DNA from: CAYQVW01 sp964421245
GTDB lineage: Bacteria > Margulisbacteria > WOR-1 > XYC2-FULL-46-14
Direction of reading: 5' to 3'
Assembly: GCA_964421245.1 (NCBI GenBank)
Contig: CAYQVW010000007.1
Span: 12,594-76,593, forward strand
DNA length: 64,000 nucleotides
Both the position numbers and the translations under genes were made by a program. The notes under the pieces were generated by a model, which was not told the origin of the DNA, did not search any database, and worked only from the letters and a program-made list of their open reading frames with translations. This document shows, piece after piece, positions 8,238-17,424 of this stretch (within the stretch, counting starts at the first letter, position 1; every line of letters starts with the position of its first letter).

Positions 8238-8702
8238 ATGGTAAAGATAATTGAAGGAGATTTGAGTGCGGCGAAATTAAGTTTTTCAATCGTGATTAGT
8301 AGATTCAATGAGGTTGTATCTAGTGGATTACTAAATGGTGCAATCGATTGTTTAAAGCGCCATGGGGCCAGTGAGGCAAATATTACAATTGTAAAGGTTC
8401 CAGGGGCATATGAGATTCCACAAGTTGCCAAAAAACTTGCTGTTTCAAAGAAAACGGATGCCGTTATTTGTTTAGGAGCAGTAATTCGAGGAGGAACTCC
8501 ACATTTTGATTACATCGCTTCCGAAGTATCAAAAGGGGTTGCTCAAGTTGGATTAGATGGCGAGGTCCCAGTAGTCTTTGGTGTTTTAACAACTGATACC
8601 TTGGAGCAGGCAATTGAACGTGCTGGGTCAAAGGGTGGGAACAAGGGATTCGATGCAGCTCTCTCTGCAATAGAGTTAGCTAATTTAGCAGAAAAAATAT
8701 AA
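8238..8702 (+). CDS. ribH: 6,7-dimethyl-8-ribityllumazine synthase
   Basis: Condenses DHBP with the ribitylaminouracil to give the substrate of riboflavin synthase, usually as a 60-subunit shell. The 154-aa protein has ISRFNEVVSSGLLNGA, the phosphate-binding VKVPGAYEIPQVA and GAVIRGGTPHFDYIASEVSK with the catalytic His. It is preceded by a good Shine-Dalgarno sequence (AAGGAGG) inside the end of ribBA. Length and motifs are ordinary. Confidence 0.96.
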   Translation: MVKIIEGDLSAAKLSFSIVISRFNEVVSSGLLNGAIDCLKRHGASEANITIVKVPGAYEIPQVAKKLAVSKKTDAVICLGAVIRGGTPHFDYIASEVSKGVAQVGLDGEVPVVFGVLTTDTLEQAIERAGSKGGNKGFDAALSAIELANLAEKI

Positions 8703-8719
8703 AAGAAGGAGTATTTATT

Positions 8720-9829
8720 GTGGCTAAAGTTTTATTGAAAGGGGTTACCAAGCGTTTTCCGAATGGGGTAGAAGCAGTCAAGGATGTTAATTTAGAGATT
8801 GATGATGGGGAATTTTTGGTTTTAGTAGGGCCTTCGGGTTGTGGTAAAACTACAACATTACGTATGATTGCAGGTCTTGAAGAGATTTCCGAAGGAAATA
8901 TTTATATCGGAGATAGAGAGGTAACTGATGTTCCTCCAAAAGATCGAAACATTGCTATGGTATTTCAGTCTTATGCGCTTTATCCTCACATGAAGGTTTA
9001 TGACAACATGGCTTTTGGCTTAAAGCTTCGTGGTCTTCCTAAAAAAGAGATTGATGAGAGGGTTGCCCATGCTGCAGGTATCCTAGACTTAGAGCCATTG
9101 TTGGATCGTTTGCCAAAACAGCTCTCCGGAGGGCAGAGGCAGAGAGTTGCGGTTGGTCGCGCGATTGTGCGTCAGCCACAGGTTTTCTTAATGGATGAGC
9201 CACTTTCTAACCTTGATGCCAAACTTAGGGTTCAGATGCGTGCTGAATTACAAAAATTACATAAAAGACTAAAAACAACCGTTATTTATGTTACTCACGA
9301 TCAGGTAGAAGCAATGACTTTGGGACATCGAATTTCTGTAATTTTAGATGGAAAGCTTCAACAAGCTGATACCCCTATTAAAGTTTATGGTAATCCGGTC
9401 AATAAATTTGTTGCTGGCTTTATCGGTTCTCCACCGATGAACTTTGTTGAGGGAGAATTAAAACAAAATGGAGATGAGGTTGATTTTGTAACTGATGGTT
9501 TTAAAATTAAAATTTTAAAAGATTTAGTGGAACATGTAAGAGACTATATTGGTAAACCGGTGATCTTTGGTATGCGACCAGAAAACATTTGGGATAAAGA
9601 TTCTTCTGCTTGGCTTAAGGAAAACGAAAAGGTAACCTATGAAGCTGAGGTTGATTTTAGAGAATTAATGGGTTCTGAAACATATCTCTATGCCCATTTT
9701 CATGAGGTTCCAATTGTTGCTCGGGTCGGTTCAATGGCAGATATAGTTTCTGGATCTAAATTTCCATTGGTTTTTGATTTAAGAAAGATACATATTTTTG
9801 ACCCAAAGACCTTGAAAGCTATTTTATAA
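8720..9829 (+). CDS. Sugar ABC transporter ATPase, UgpC/MalK/MsmX type
   Basis: Energy-coupling subunit of CUT1 sugar importers. The 369-aa product starts at GTG (8720) after an AAGGAG site. It has Walker A GPSGCGKTT (about 38-46), Q-loop VFQSYALYPHM, signature LSGGQRQRVAVGRA, Walker B VFLMDEPLSNLD and a C-terminal TOBE/OB region from about 240. No permease or binding-protein gene is next to it, so it is probably an MsmX-like ATPase shared by several importers, including perhaps one for trehalose-type sugars (inference). It lies 18 nt after ribH in the same operon. Confidence 0.9.
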   Translation: MAKVLLKGVTKRFPNGVEAVKDVNLEIDDGEFLVLVGPSGCGKTTTLRMIAGLEEISEGNIYIGDREVTDVPPKDRNIAMVFQSYALYPHMKVYDNMAFGLKLRGLPKKEIDERVAHAAGILDLEPLLDRLPKQLSGGQRQRVAVGRAIVRQPQVFLMDEPLSNLDAKLRVQMRAELQKLHKRLKTTVIYVTHDQVEAMTLGHRISVILDGKLQQADTPIKVYGNPVNKFVAGFIGSPPMNFVEGELKQNGDEVDFVTDGFKIKILKDLVEHVRDYIGKPVIFGMRPENIWDKDSSAWLKENEKVTYEAEVDFRELMGSETYLYAHFHEVPIVARVGSMADIVSGSKFPLVFDLRKIHIFDPKTLKAIL

Positions 9830-9832
9830 AAA

Positions 9833-11128
9833 ATGATTCCAAGTTCTCTTAAACGTCAAGAACTTAATTTGCCAGAAATGGCCGAGATTGATTTGGTTCG
9901 TCATTTTACTAATCTTTCTCGTAAAAACTTCTCGGTTGATACTGATTTTTATCCTCTTGGCTCTTGCACTATGAAGTATAATCCAAAAGTTAATGAAGAG
10001 ACTGCCGCATTGTCTGGTTTTGCTAAAATCCATCCATATCAAGATGATGAAACGGTCAAGGGAATACTTGAGCTTCTATCTAATTTTAAAAAGTATCTAT
10101 GTGCCATCTTCGGATATGATGATTTTACTTTGCAGCCTGCTGCAGGAGCTCATGGGGAGTTAACCGCGTTACTCATGATCAAAGCTTATCATAGGGACAA
10201 GGGTCAAGGGACAAGGGTCAAGATAATTGTTCCTGATTCATCGCATGGAACTAATCCCGCATCAGTCTCTATGGTGGGATATAAAACGGTTGTAGTTAAA
10301 TCAGATGCTCGTGGAAATATTGATATTGATGAACTTGCCAAAGTAGTAGGGGATGATACTGCAGGCCTTATGCTTACTAATCCAAATACGCTTGGATTAT
10401 TTGACGAACATATACTAAAAGTTGCAGAAATTATTCATAAGGTCGGAGGGCTTCTATACTATGATGGAGCAAATGCCAATGCAACTATGGGTATTTGTCG
10501 ACCAGCTGATTTAGGATTTGATGTTGCTCATTTTAATCTTCATAAAACTTTTTCAACTCCACATGGGGGAGGGGGGCCAGGTTCTGGACCAGTTGGTTTC
10601 AAAAAGAAACTTGCTCCGTTTTTACCCCGCGTTCACGCTTTTCACGGGAATGTTAATGTGATTATCAAGGCATACACTTATATTCGCTCACTAGGCGCGG
10701 CAGGATTAAAAGAGGTATCGGAGAACGCTGTTTTAAATGCTAATTATATGATGAAACGGCTGAAAGATTATTATTATTTAAAATATGACCGCACTTGCCA
10801 GCATGAGTTTGTGATTTCAGGTAAATGGCAAAAAGAAAAATATGGGGTCAGGACTTTAGATATCGCTAAACGTCTAATTGACTATGGTTTTCATCCACCA
10901 ACTATTTATTTTCCAATGATTGTAGAAGAATCAATGATGATTGAACCGACTGAGACAGAATCGAAGAAAACACTAGATGCTTTTTGTGATGCGATGATTA
11001 AAATTGCCAAAGAGTGTGAGACTAATCCAGATTTAGTCAAAAACGCTCCACAAAATGCTCCGGTTAAACGGGTTGATGAGACTCGCGCTGCACGTGAGCC
11101 AATTTTAAAATGGAAAAATGGCGATTAA
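9833..11128 (+). CDS. gcvPB: Glycine dehydrogenase (decarboxylating) subunit 2
   Basis: The PLP-carrying half of the two-subunit P-protein of the glycine cleavage system. The 431-aa product begins near IPSSLKRQELNLPEMAEIDL, and carries DFYPLGSCTMKYNPK and the PLP lysine in HFNLHKTFSTPHGGGGPGSG (about 232-251). It is somewhat shorter than many homologues of about 480 aa, mostly at the N-terminus. Residues about 121-130 are encoded by a GGGTCAA-type repeat that keeps the frame. Subunit 1, GcvT and GcvH are not in the window. The next gene, for lipoate attachment, overlaps by 19 nt, fitting the lipoylated H-protein. Confidence 0.93.
   Translation: MIPSSLKRQELNLPEMAEIDLVRHFTNLSRKNFSVDTDFYPLGSCTMKYNPKVNEETAALSGFAKIHPYQDDETVKGILELLSNFKKYLCAIFGYDDFTLQPAAGAHGELTALLMIKAYHRDKGQGTRVKIIVPDSSHGTNPASVSMVGYKTVVVKSDARGNIDIDELAKVVGDDTAGLMLTNPNTLGLFDEHILKVAEIIHKVGGLLYYDGANANATMGICRPADLGFDVAHFNLHKTFSTPHGGGGPGSGPVGFKKKLAPFLPRVHAFHGNVNVIIKAYTYIRSLGAAGLKEVSENAVLNANYMMKRLKDYYYLKYDRTCQHEFVISGKWQKEKYGVRTLDIAKRLIDYGFHPPTIYFPMIVEESMMIEPTETESKKTLDAFCDAMIKIAKECETNPDLVKNAPQNAPVKRVDETRAAREPILKWKNGD
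10193..10222 (+). repeat. GGGTCAA-family repeat inside gcvPB
   Basis: Alternating GGGACAA and GGGTCAA units, about four, reading in frame as R-D-K-G-Q-G-T-R-V-K. They lie between the conserved gcvPB segments LTALLMIKAY and IIVPDSSHGTN. Confidence 0.85.
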
Positions 11129-11814
11129 CTAAATCACTGCCAACTTCTGGCTTTAATAACATGAAGCTGGATGAACAGCTTTTTATTGATCATGAAGCGG
11201 GTAATAATCAATCGACCCTTCGAATTTATGCTTGGAATCCCCCTTGTATCTCTGTTGGTTACTCCCAAGATATGGAAAAGAGTGTTGAACTATATAAGCT
11301 TTTTGAAAAGGGATGGGAAATTGTAAAACGACCAACTGGTGGAGGGATTGTTTTTCATAATCAAAGCGAAGTTACTTATTCTGTAATTACTGACTTGGAT
11401 AATATTGGAGGGGGATTAATTTCATCTTATATGAAGATTTCTGAGGCTGTTGTTTGTGGATTGAATAAAATAGGAGTGAAGGCCGAGATACGAAAGCAGA
11501 AAGCCGAAAGCCGTGAGCCGAGAGCTGATTTGTGCTTTTCATACCCAGCTGAATATGAGATAGTTGTCAAAGATCGAAAATTGGTCGGCTCGGCTCAAAA
11601 AAGGGGAAAGAAAACCTTATTACAACAGGGTTCTATTTTTGTTAAACATGACTTTGACGATGTGCTCGAACTGTTGAAGAATCCCATAGATCGTGATTTC
11701 TATGCTAAACGGGCTATTTCTATTGGAGAGATACTAGGACGAACAGTTAGCTTCGATGAAATTGCTGAAGCTTTAAAAAATGGATTTAAGGAGAAGTTAA
11801 ATTGCGCATTTTGA
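11110..11814 (+). CDS. lplA: Lipoate-protein ligase A family
   Basis: A 234-aa ligase of the biotin/lipoate A/B family, expected to attach lipoate or octanoate to the glycine-cleavage H-protein. Visible motifs are PPCISVGYSQDMEKS, the nucleotide-binding KRPTGGGIVFHNQSEVTYS (about 77-95) and ELVGSAQKR-like KLVGSAQKRGKKTLLQQGSI with the catalytic Lys. It overlaps gcvPB, matching function. Residues about 128-139 (RKQKAESREPRAD) come from a simple GAAAGCC-type repeat inserted in a surface region ahead of the conserved LCFSYPAEYEI. Confidence 0.9.
   Translation: MEKWRLTKSLPTSGFNNMKLDEQLFIDHEAGNNQSTLRIYAWNPPCISVGYSQDMEKSVELYKLFEKGWEIVKRPTGGGIVFHNQSEVTYSVITDLDNIGGGLISSYMKISEAVVCGLNKIGVKAEIRKQKAESREPRADLCFSYPAEYEIVVKDRKLVGSAQKRGKKTLLQQGSIFVKHDFDDVLELLKNPIDRDFYAKRAISIGEILGRTVSFDEIAEALKNGFKEKLNCAF
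11491..11526 (+). repeat. AGCAGAAAGCCGAAAGCC-type repeat inside lplA
   Basis: Short imperfect tandem units (AAAGCAG, AAAGCCG, AAAGCCG, TGAGCCG) that keep the lplA frame and encode a charged stretch, K-Q-K-A-E-S-R-E-P-R. The composition is unlike the flanking gene. Confidence 0.7.
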
Positions 11815-14651
11815 AATTAGGATTTTGTATTTGTTTAGTATTTAGTATTTTGATATTAGGATTTGCAGCAGATGCAGCAACTTGGCTAGACCCTTCCTAT
11901 GACTGGAAAACAATCGAGACCGCTCACTTTTCAATCCACTATCCGAAATATTTGAAGAAAATAGCTACCGATTTTGCGCCAAAGGCAGAAGGAATTCATA
12001 GACGATTATCTCCTCTTATGCAGCATGTTCCAACAATGAAGACCAATGTTGTTATAGTTGATAATTATGATATTGGTAACGGTTGGGCTACGGTTTATCC
12101 AAACAATTTAATTACCCTCTATGTTACAGGGACCAGTTCTAACTTAAATCCATATAGCTACTCCAATTGGCTAAGCTATGTTTTTACGCACGAATATACT
12201 CATATTTTGCATATGGAGATTGTAGAGGGTGGAGCAATAATGTCTCGGCTCTTCTTTGGTCGGGTTCTTTTTCCAAATTTGATTAATCCTGGATATATTT
12301 TAGAGGGTTATGCAGTTTATATGGAGAGCCATCATGGAGAAGGTGGCAGAATCTATAATCCTCGTTTTGAGGCCTTAATGCGCATGGATGTTTTGGAAAA
12401 TAACATAAAAACAATCAGTCAGGCTGGGATTGCAACCATAAAATGGCCTGGTAGAAATTTGTGGTATGTATATGGGGCTTACTTTGTTGAGTATTTGGGT
12501 CAGAGATATGGAGAGGATAAATTAGTTGAGCTTAGTCATCAATATGGTGATTATGTTTTATATGATGCAATAGATAATTGCTATCGCAAGATTTTTGGAA
12601 AGAGTCTTAATGGATTGTGGGAAGAATGGATCCAAGAGATGAGAGAGAAATATTATGTTCAGAAGGTAGAAATTGAAGAAGATGGACTAACCCCATATGA
12701 TAAGGTTACAAAAAGTGGCTATTTTAATCTGCAACCGACTTTTGGTAATGATTCTAATACAATATATTATCTTCACCAAGATTTTGAGTCCTATCCCTCT
12801 ATAAAAAAGCTTAATTTAAATACAAGAAGAGAGGCTAAATTAATTGAGGCTACTTCATTTGACGACAATATGAATTTTGTCTCAGAAAAGTTGGTTTTTT
12901 CAAAAATCGCTCCCCATAAAAATTATTATTATTACAAGGATCTTTATATCTACGACTTAAGAAACAGAAAAAATAAGCGCTTAACTTATGGAGATAGAGC
13001 TGCTGATCCTAATCTATCAAATGATGGGAATAAAATAGTCTTTGTCAGAATGGATCAGGGGAGCCGCTCTCTTTGGATAATGGATTTGGTTAGTGGTAAG
13101 AAATATCAAATAGGAGATACTTCAAAGAATGTCTCCTATTATTCGCCGGTTTTTTCTCCTGACTCTTCAAAAATTGCAGTATCAAAGTGGGAGAGGGGTA
13201 GGCAATCAATAGTTTTAGTTTATCTAGAAAACAACCAAGAAACAGAACATATATCAAATGGAATGTGTGGAAATCCTGTTTTTTCTCGCGATGGTAAGTA
13301 TCTTCTTTTTGATTCCGATCAATCGGGTGTTTCTAATATTTATGCCTATCGATTGTCTGACCATAAAATTTTTCAGGTTACTAATGTGCTTGGAATAGCA
13401 ACTATGCCAGACGTTTCACCTGATCAGAGTAAAATAGCTTTTGTTAATTATAGCTCAGTCGGTTATGATATTGCGGTGGTGCCTTATAATCCAAGTGGTT
13501 GGAGAGAGGTGGATATTCCTGCAATTGCCGAGCATGAGGATATAGAAGAATCTAAGATACTAATGGTCTCAACTCGAGATACAAATTATAATCCAATTCC
13601 ATCGCTGTTGCCTAAGATTTGGATGCCTTTTTCTGTTACGGATGAAAATGGCAGCCATACCTCTATTTTTTCAATGGGTTTTGATTCCTTGCAGCAACAT
13701 TACTACCAAGGCCAGATTAGTTATGATTGGACCGCTAATCGTCCTATTTATCAGCTTTCGTATATAAATAATCAATTTGTGCCGCAGATTTCTTTGACTG
13801 CAATTGATTATCCAATTGCGTACTCATGGGACAATAGCACCACTACATATTGGGAGCGTTATAAAAATCAATCAGCCAATCTAAGCTTTTCTGATCAGGC
13901 TGTCTTTGCAGATTATGATGCTCAGGCTTTTATGGTCGGTTTTGAAAATATTAATTTGTCCAATATAACTACTTTATCTACGATTTCTACTCAGCCAAAT
14001 TTGGGTGACATTAAAGGAGTTTCTCTTAGGTATACTTATCTTAGTTCAAGGACTTACCAGAAGTCAATTTCGCCAGAAGATGGTATCGATATATCCTTAA
14101 CTACAAAAATGTTTTCAAAGCGATTGGGGAGTGACTATGATTTTACCAACCATATTGTTTCGTCTAATCAATATTTTAAGACCTTTATTCCACAGCACAT
14201 TCTGGCTCTTTCCGAAACTGGATTTTTAAGTACTGGCGATCAGTTAAACCAAAGTGATTTTACCTGGAGGTATATTTCGGTTCGTGGATATCCAGCGACA
14301 ACCTTCCAGGGTACACGTGCTGGGCGAGTCTCTTTGCAGTATCGTTTCCCAATTTCCTATCCTGAATATGGACTGTCTTATGGTTATACCTTCTTCGATC
14401 GTATTTATGGAAATCTCTTCTTGGAAGCTGGTGGGGCAACTTATGGGTCTTTTACACAGATGCCATGGAGAAGGTCAGTTGGAGTTGATTTAACTCTAAA
14501 GACTTTAAATGGCTTTTCATTCATTCCGATGGATTTTACTTTGACCTATGCTAGAGGATTAGATCAAGGTGGGGAGAATAAGATCTACTTCTCAGTCTCT
14601 GGATTGGGATTTAACACCACGATTGGGGAGCGTTTTATTGGTCAAAAATAA
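11802..14651 (+). CDS. Secreted metallopeptidase-like / beta-propeller / BamA-like outer-membrane protein
   Basis: A 949-aa exported protein read from TTG (11802), overlapping lplA by 13 nt. Residues 1-26 form a signal peptide, cut near AADA. A peptidase MA-like domain follows with zinc motif HEYTH (130-134) and a downstream glutamate in LEGYAVYMES (about 182-191). From about 300 to 570 come PD40/TolB-type propeller repeats (PNLSNDGNKIVFV, PVFSPDSSKIAVS, PDVSPDQSKIAFV). The C-terminal third resembles an outer-membrane beta-barrel (RYISVRGYPATTFQGTRAGR), ending near IGERFIGQK. It probably sits in the outer membrane with the peptidase in the periplasm. The substrate is unknown. The domain assignment is by pattern only. 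Confidence 0.8.
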   Translation: MRILKLGFCICLVFSILILGFAADAATWLDPSYDWKTIETAHFSIHYPKYLKKIATDFAPKAEGIHRRLSPLMQHVPTMKTNVVIVDNYDIGNGWATVYPNNLITLYVTGTSSNLNPYSYSNWLSYVFTHEYTHILHMEIVEGGAIMSRLFFGRVLFPNLINPGYILEGYAVYMESHHGEGGRIYNPRFEALMRMDVLENNIKTISQAGIATIKWPGRNLWYVYGAYFVEYLGQRYGEDKLVELSHQYGDYVLYDAIDNCYRKIFGKSLNGLWEEWIQEMREKYYVQKVEIEEDGLTPYDKVTKSGYFNLQPTFGNDSNTIYYLHQDFESYPSIKKLNLNTRREAKLIEATSFDDNMNFVSEKLVFSKIAPHKNYYYYKDLYIYDLRNRKNKRLTYGDRAADPNLSNDGNKIVFVRMDQGSRSLWIMDLVSGKKYQIGDTSKNVSYYSPVFSPDSSKIAVSKWERGRQSIVLVYLENNQETEHISNGMCGNPVFSRDGKYLLFDSDQSGVSNIYAYRLSDHKIFQVTNVLGIATMPDVSPDQSKIAFVNYSSVGYDIAVVPYNPSGWREVDIPAIAEHEDIEESKILMVSTRDTNYNPIPSLLPKIWMPFSVTDENGSHTSIFSMGFDSLQQHYYQGQISYDWTANRPIYQLSYINNQFVPQISLTAIDYPIAYSWDNSTTTYWERYKNQSANLSFSDQAVFADYDAQAFMVGFENINLSNITTLSTISTQPNLGDIKGVSLRYTYLSSRTYQKSISPEDGIDISLTTKMFSKRLGSDYDFTNHIVSSNQYFKTFIPQHILALSETGFLSTGDQLNQSDFTWRYISVRGYPATTFQGTRAGRVSLQYRFPISYPEYGLSYGYTFFDRIYGNLFLEAGGATYGSFTQMPWRRSVGVDLTLKTLNGFSFIPMDFTLTYARGLDQGGENKIYFSVSGLGFNTTIGERFIGQK

Positions 14652-16056
14652 TATTTTTCAAAAGATTGACGATTACCGCTGGAAAATTCCCAAGTCTTTT
14701 AAAGAAGGAATGTTAACTGATGTTATTATTTATACTGACGAAAAAATGCTTCAAGATGTTATTGCCGACAAAGCCTATCTTCAATGTGTGAATGTGGCCT
14801 GCTTGCCTGGAATTGTTGGGAGTTCTTTAGGTATGCCGGATATCCATCTTGGTTATGGTTTTCCAATAGGGGGGGTAGCGGCTTTTGATCCGAAAAATGG
14901 AGGGATAGTTTCTCCTGGGGGAGTGGGTTATGATATTAATTGTGGGGTTCGCGTACTTCGCACAAATCTTGTGTACAAGGATATTTCCTCAAAAATAAAA
15001 GATCTAACCAATGCTTTAGCCAGAGAGGTTCCGGCTGGTGTCGGATCAGCGGGTTCAATTTCCTTATCAGAAAAGGATTTGGATAAGTTATTGGTTGAGG
15101 GTGCAAAATGGTGCGTTAAGAATGGGTATGGAGATCAAGACGATATTGAACATACAGAAGAGGGCGGAGCGCTCGCCGGAGCTGATCCGTCAATGGTTTC
15201 TGGCCACGCAAAAAAGAGGGGGATGTCCCAACAGGGAAGCTTGGGTTCGGGAAATCATTTTCTAGAAATCCAGGAAGTTCAAGAAATCTTTGACAATGAT
15301 TCCGCCAATAAGTTTGGTTTGTTTAAAGGACAGATTACTATAATGATCCATTCTGGCTCTCGGGGACTTGGACATCAGGTTTGTACCGATTATATTGGAC
15401 TGATGAAAAAGGCTGCCCTAAAATATGGAATAAACGTTCCAGACAGACAATTAGCGTGCGCACCGATTAATTCTCCCGAGGGGAAGGATTATTTTTCTGC
15501 GATGGCAGCGGCCGCCAACTTTGCCTGGGCTAATCGTCAGATGTTAATGTACAGAACTAAGGAAGCTTTTTCTAAGGTACTCGGGGCTTCTCCTGGGGCT
15601 TTGGGAATGCAATTGGTTTACGATGTTACGCATAATATTGCTAAGTTTGAGGAGCATAGGGTCAAGGGGCAAGGGTCAAGGAGATTATGTGTACATAGAA
15701 AAGGAGCAACTAGAGCTTTCCCTAATCAGCCGGTTTTGATTCCCGGAGATATGGGGAGATATTCCTATGTGATGGTAGGAACCCAAAAAGCAGTAGATGA
15801 GACATTTGGTTCAGTTTGTCATGGAGCAGGTCGCAGGATGAGTCGTCATTCTGCCTTAAAGAATATTAAAGCAACTGAGCTATTAAAAGAATTAGAAAGT
15901 AAAGGCATTGTTGTTGCTGCTGCTTCGAAAAGGGGTTTGGTTGAAGAAGCGCCGCAAGCCTATAAAGATGTTGCCGATGTAGTGAAGGTGGTAAATAATT
16001 CGGGATTGGCCAAGACGGTTACCAAGATGCGGCCGTTGGGAGTGATTAAGGGATGA
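14638..16056 (+). CDS. rtcB: RNA-splicing ligase RtcB
   Basis: GTP- and Mn-dependent ligase joining 2',3'-cyclic phosphate RNA ends to 5'-OH ends in RNA repair. I place the start at TTG 14638 (MVKNNIFQKIDDYRWKIPK), with GGGGAG seven nt upstream. An ATG at 14569 exists but would add sequence not found in the family. The 472-aa product shows GGVGYDINCGVRVLR, GSLGSGNHFLEIQ, IHSGSRGLGHQ and the catalytic histidine in FGSVCHGAGRRMSR. Residues about 341-349 are encoded by a GGGTCAA-type repeat between KFEEH and LCVHRKGATRAF. Confidence 0.94.
   Translation: MVKNNIFQKIDDYRWKIPKSFKEGMLTDVIIYTDEKMLQDVIADKAYLQCVNVACLPGIVGSSLGMPDIHLGYGFPIGGVAAFDPKNGGIVSPGGVGYDINCGVRVLRTNLVYKDISSKIKDLTNALAREVPAGVGSAGSISLSEKDLDKLLVEGAKWCVKNGYGDQDDIEHTEEGGALAGADPSMVSGHAKKRGMSQQGSLGSGNHFLEIQEVQEIFDNDSANKFGLFKGQITIMIHSGSRGLGHQVCTDYIGLMKKAALKYGINVPDRQLACAPINSPEGKDYFSAMAAAANFAWANRQMLMYRTKEAFSKVLGASPGALGMQLVYDVTHNIAKFEEHRVKGQGSRRLCVHRKGATRAFPNQPVLIPGDMGRYSYVMVGTQKAVDETFGSVCHGAGRRMSRHSALKNIKATELLKELESKGIVVAAASKRGLVEEAPQAYKDVADVVKVVNNSGLAKTVTKMRPLGVIKG
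15658..15681 (+). repeat. GGGTCAA-family repeat inside rtcB
   Basis: AGG GTC AAG GGG CAA GGG TCA AGG, in frame as R-V-K-G-Q-G-S-R. It sits in a loop between the conserved E-E-H and C-V-H-R-K-G-A segments. Confidence 0.85.
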
Positions 16057-16931
16057 GAGAAGCACTCTTTTACGAAAAGCTACAAAATAAAAAAATCCAA
16101 TGTCATCTTTGTCCCCTGAATTGTCTAATTGCTGATGGAAAAACGGGTGTTTGTAAGGTTCGGAAAAATGAAGGAGGAAAACTTTATTCCTTGATCTATG
16201 GGGTTGTCTCATCAATTGCAATGGATCCGATTGAGAAAAAACCGCTCTATAATTTTCATCCTGGAACGCAAGTTTTATCGGTTGGAACATATGGTTGCAA
16301 TATGAAGTGCGGACATTGCCAGAATTGGGAGATTTCTCATATTGAAGGAGAGCTAAAGCTTGAAGGTGACAATCTATTACTTCCAGAACAATTAATTGAT
16401 CTTGCCGTGCAGAAAAAGGCTGCAGGAATTGCCTGGACCTACAATGAACCGACTATATGGTTTGAGTATACACTTGATTGTGCCAAACTGGCCAAAGAAA
16501 AGGGGTTATATACTGTTTATGTTACCAATGGGTACATAAATTGCGAGCCACTTGATCAAATTGGGCCGTATTTAGATGCTATGAGCATAGATGTTAAAGC
16601 TTTTACAAAAGAAGCATACAAAAAGCTTTGTAAAGTTGGGCATTACGAAAAGGTTCTAGAAATTGCAGAAAGAGCAAAAAATAAATGGAATATCCATGTT
16701 GAAATAGTGACCAATGTTATTCCAACTATTAATGATGATGAGGCGCAGCTTTCCGGCATTGCAAAATGGATTAAAGATTCTCTTGGAACCGATACTCCCT
16801 GGCATGTTTCACGCTTTTTTCCGTATCATGAATATAATAATTTAGAGCCAACCCCAATTGAAGTACTTAAAAAAGCACAAAAGATTGGCTTGGCCAATGG
16901 ATTAAGGCATGTTTATATTGGTAATGTTTAG
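16053..16931 (+). CDS. Radical SAM protein, AmmeMemoRadiSam-system type (AmrS-like)
   Basis: A 292-aa radical SAM enzyme related to pyruvate-formate-lyase activases. The iron-sulfur motif CNMKCGHC (CX3CX2C) is at about residues 80-87. An extra N-terminal cysteine region (CHLCPLNCLIADGKTGVCKV, about 14-33) is typical of this subfamily. Other motifs are GIAWTYNEPTIWFEY and AMSIDVKAF. The usual partners (MEMO1- and AMMECR1-like proteins) are not in the window. The start ATG overlaps the rtcB stop by 4 nt. The stop codon shares bases with the stop of the convergent OB-fold gene. Confidence 0.87.
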   Translation: MREALFYEKLQNKKIQCHLCPLNCLIADGKTGVCKVRKNEGGKLYSLIYGVVSSIAMDPIEKKPLYNFHPGTQVLSVGTYGCNMKCGHCQNWEISHIEGELKLEGDNLLLPEQLIDLAVQKKAAGIAWTYNEPTIWFEYTLDCAKLAKEKGLYTVYVTNGYINCEPLDQIGPYLDAMSIDVKAFTKEAYKKLCKVGHYEKVLEIAERAKNKWNIHVEIVTNVIPTINDDEAQLSGIAKWIKDSLGTDTPWHVSRFFPYHEYNNLEPTPIEVLKKAQKIGLANGLRHVYIGNV

Positions 16932-17422
16932 GATCTTTTTTTGTAGATAATTGATTTTAAGATATATAGAAATATTGTTATTCCAAAGAGCATAAGAAGA
17001 GAAGTGACTTTTGATTTGTCTATAGTGTGTTTAATTGGAGTTCCAATTTTTACAACTTCAAGTTTTTTTGCACGAATGTCTAGGTCTCCACCATGCAAAG
17101 GATCAGCTTTATAAAATTTTCCAGTAATTTGAACAATATCTCCTATGGTTTTATAATTACCAAGATAGGTGATTTCGTCTATCAATTTATTCGATCCAAC
17201 ATATATTCCAATAGCGGCATTGTCATCTTTTACATTAATCCAACCGTCGATAATATCACCAACAACCTCTCCTTCGTATGTTATCGTCTTTCCATTGTAG
17301 AGGTCTGGGTTAGTTAGGAGGTCATTGCTTGTGACTTGTGCAGCGTTTGCTGTTGTTGATAGGAGCATAAGTGCACAGGTGCATAAGAGCATAAGTGCTA
17401 ATTTTACTTGTGTGCTCTCCAT
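16928..17422 (-). CDS. Exported OB-fold protein with C-terminal membrane anchor
   Basis: A 164-aa product from ATG 17422, preceded by GGGGGAAG. A farther upstream ATG at 17500 would lie inside trkH and lacks a site. The N-terminus is a signal peptide (LALMLLCTCALMLLSTTANA) encoded largely by a short tandem repeat. The middle (DLLTNPDLYNGKTITYEGEV, DGWINVKDDNAAIGIYVG, GDIVQITGKFYKADP) looks like a nucleic-acid- or ligand-binding OB fold of the tRNA_anti/NirD-like kind. One hydrophobic helix (SLLMLFGITIFLYILKSIIY) and basic residues end the protein. Function unknown. It is last in the K+ uptake operon. Confidence 0.65.
   Translation of the reverse strand: MESTQVKLALMLLCTCALMLLSTTANAAQVTSNDLLTNPDLYNGKTITYEGEVVGDIIDGWINVKDDNAAIGIYVGSNKLIDEITYLGNYKTIGDIVQITGKFYKADPLHGGDLDIRAKKLEVVKIGTPIKHTIDKSKVTSLLMLFGITIFLYILKSIIYKKRS
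17361..17399 (-). repeat. GCACTTATGCTC-type repeat forming a signal peptide
   Basis: Imperfect units GAGCATAAGTGC, ACAGGTGCATAA and GAGCATAAGTGC on the plus strand. Read on the minus strand they encode the hydrophobic core of the signal peptide of the OB-fold protein. Confidence 0.65.
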
Positions 17423-17424
17423 AG

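Noticed and set aside
7336..8431. Several minus-strand ORFs opposite ribBA and ribH
   Set aside because: Shadows of strongly conserved genes, without start signals.
6357..8702. A complete riboflavin operon
   Set aside because: ribD is not present here, so the operon in this window is incomplete; ribD must be elsewhere or replaced.
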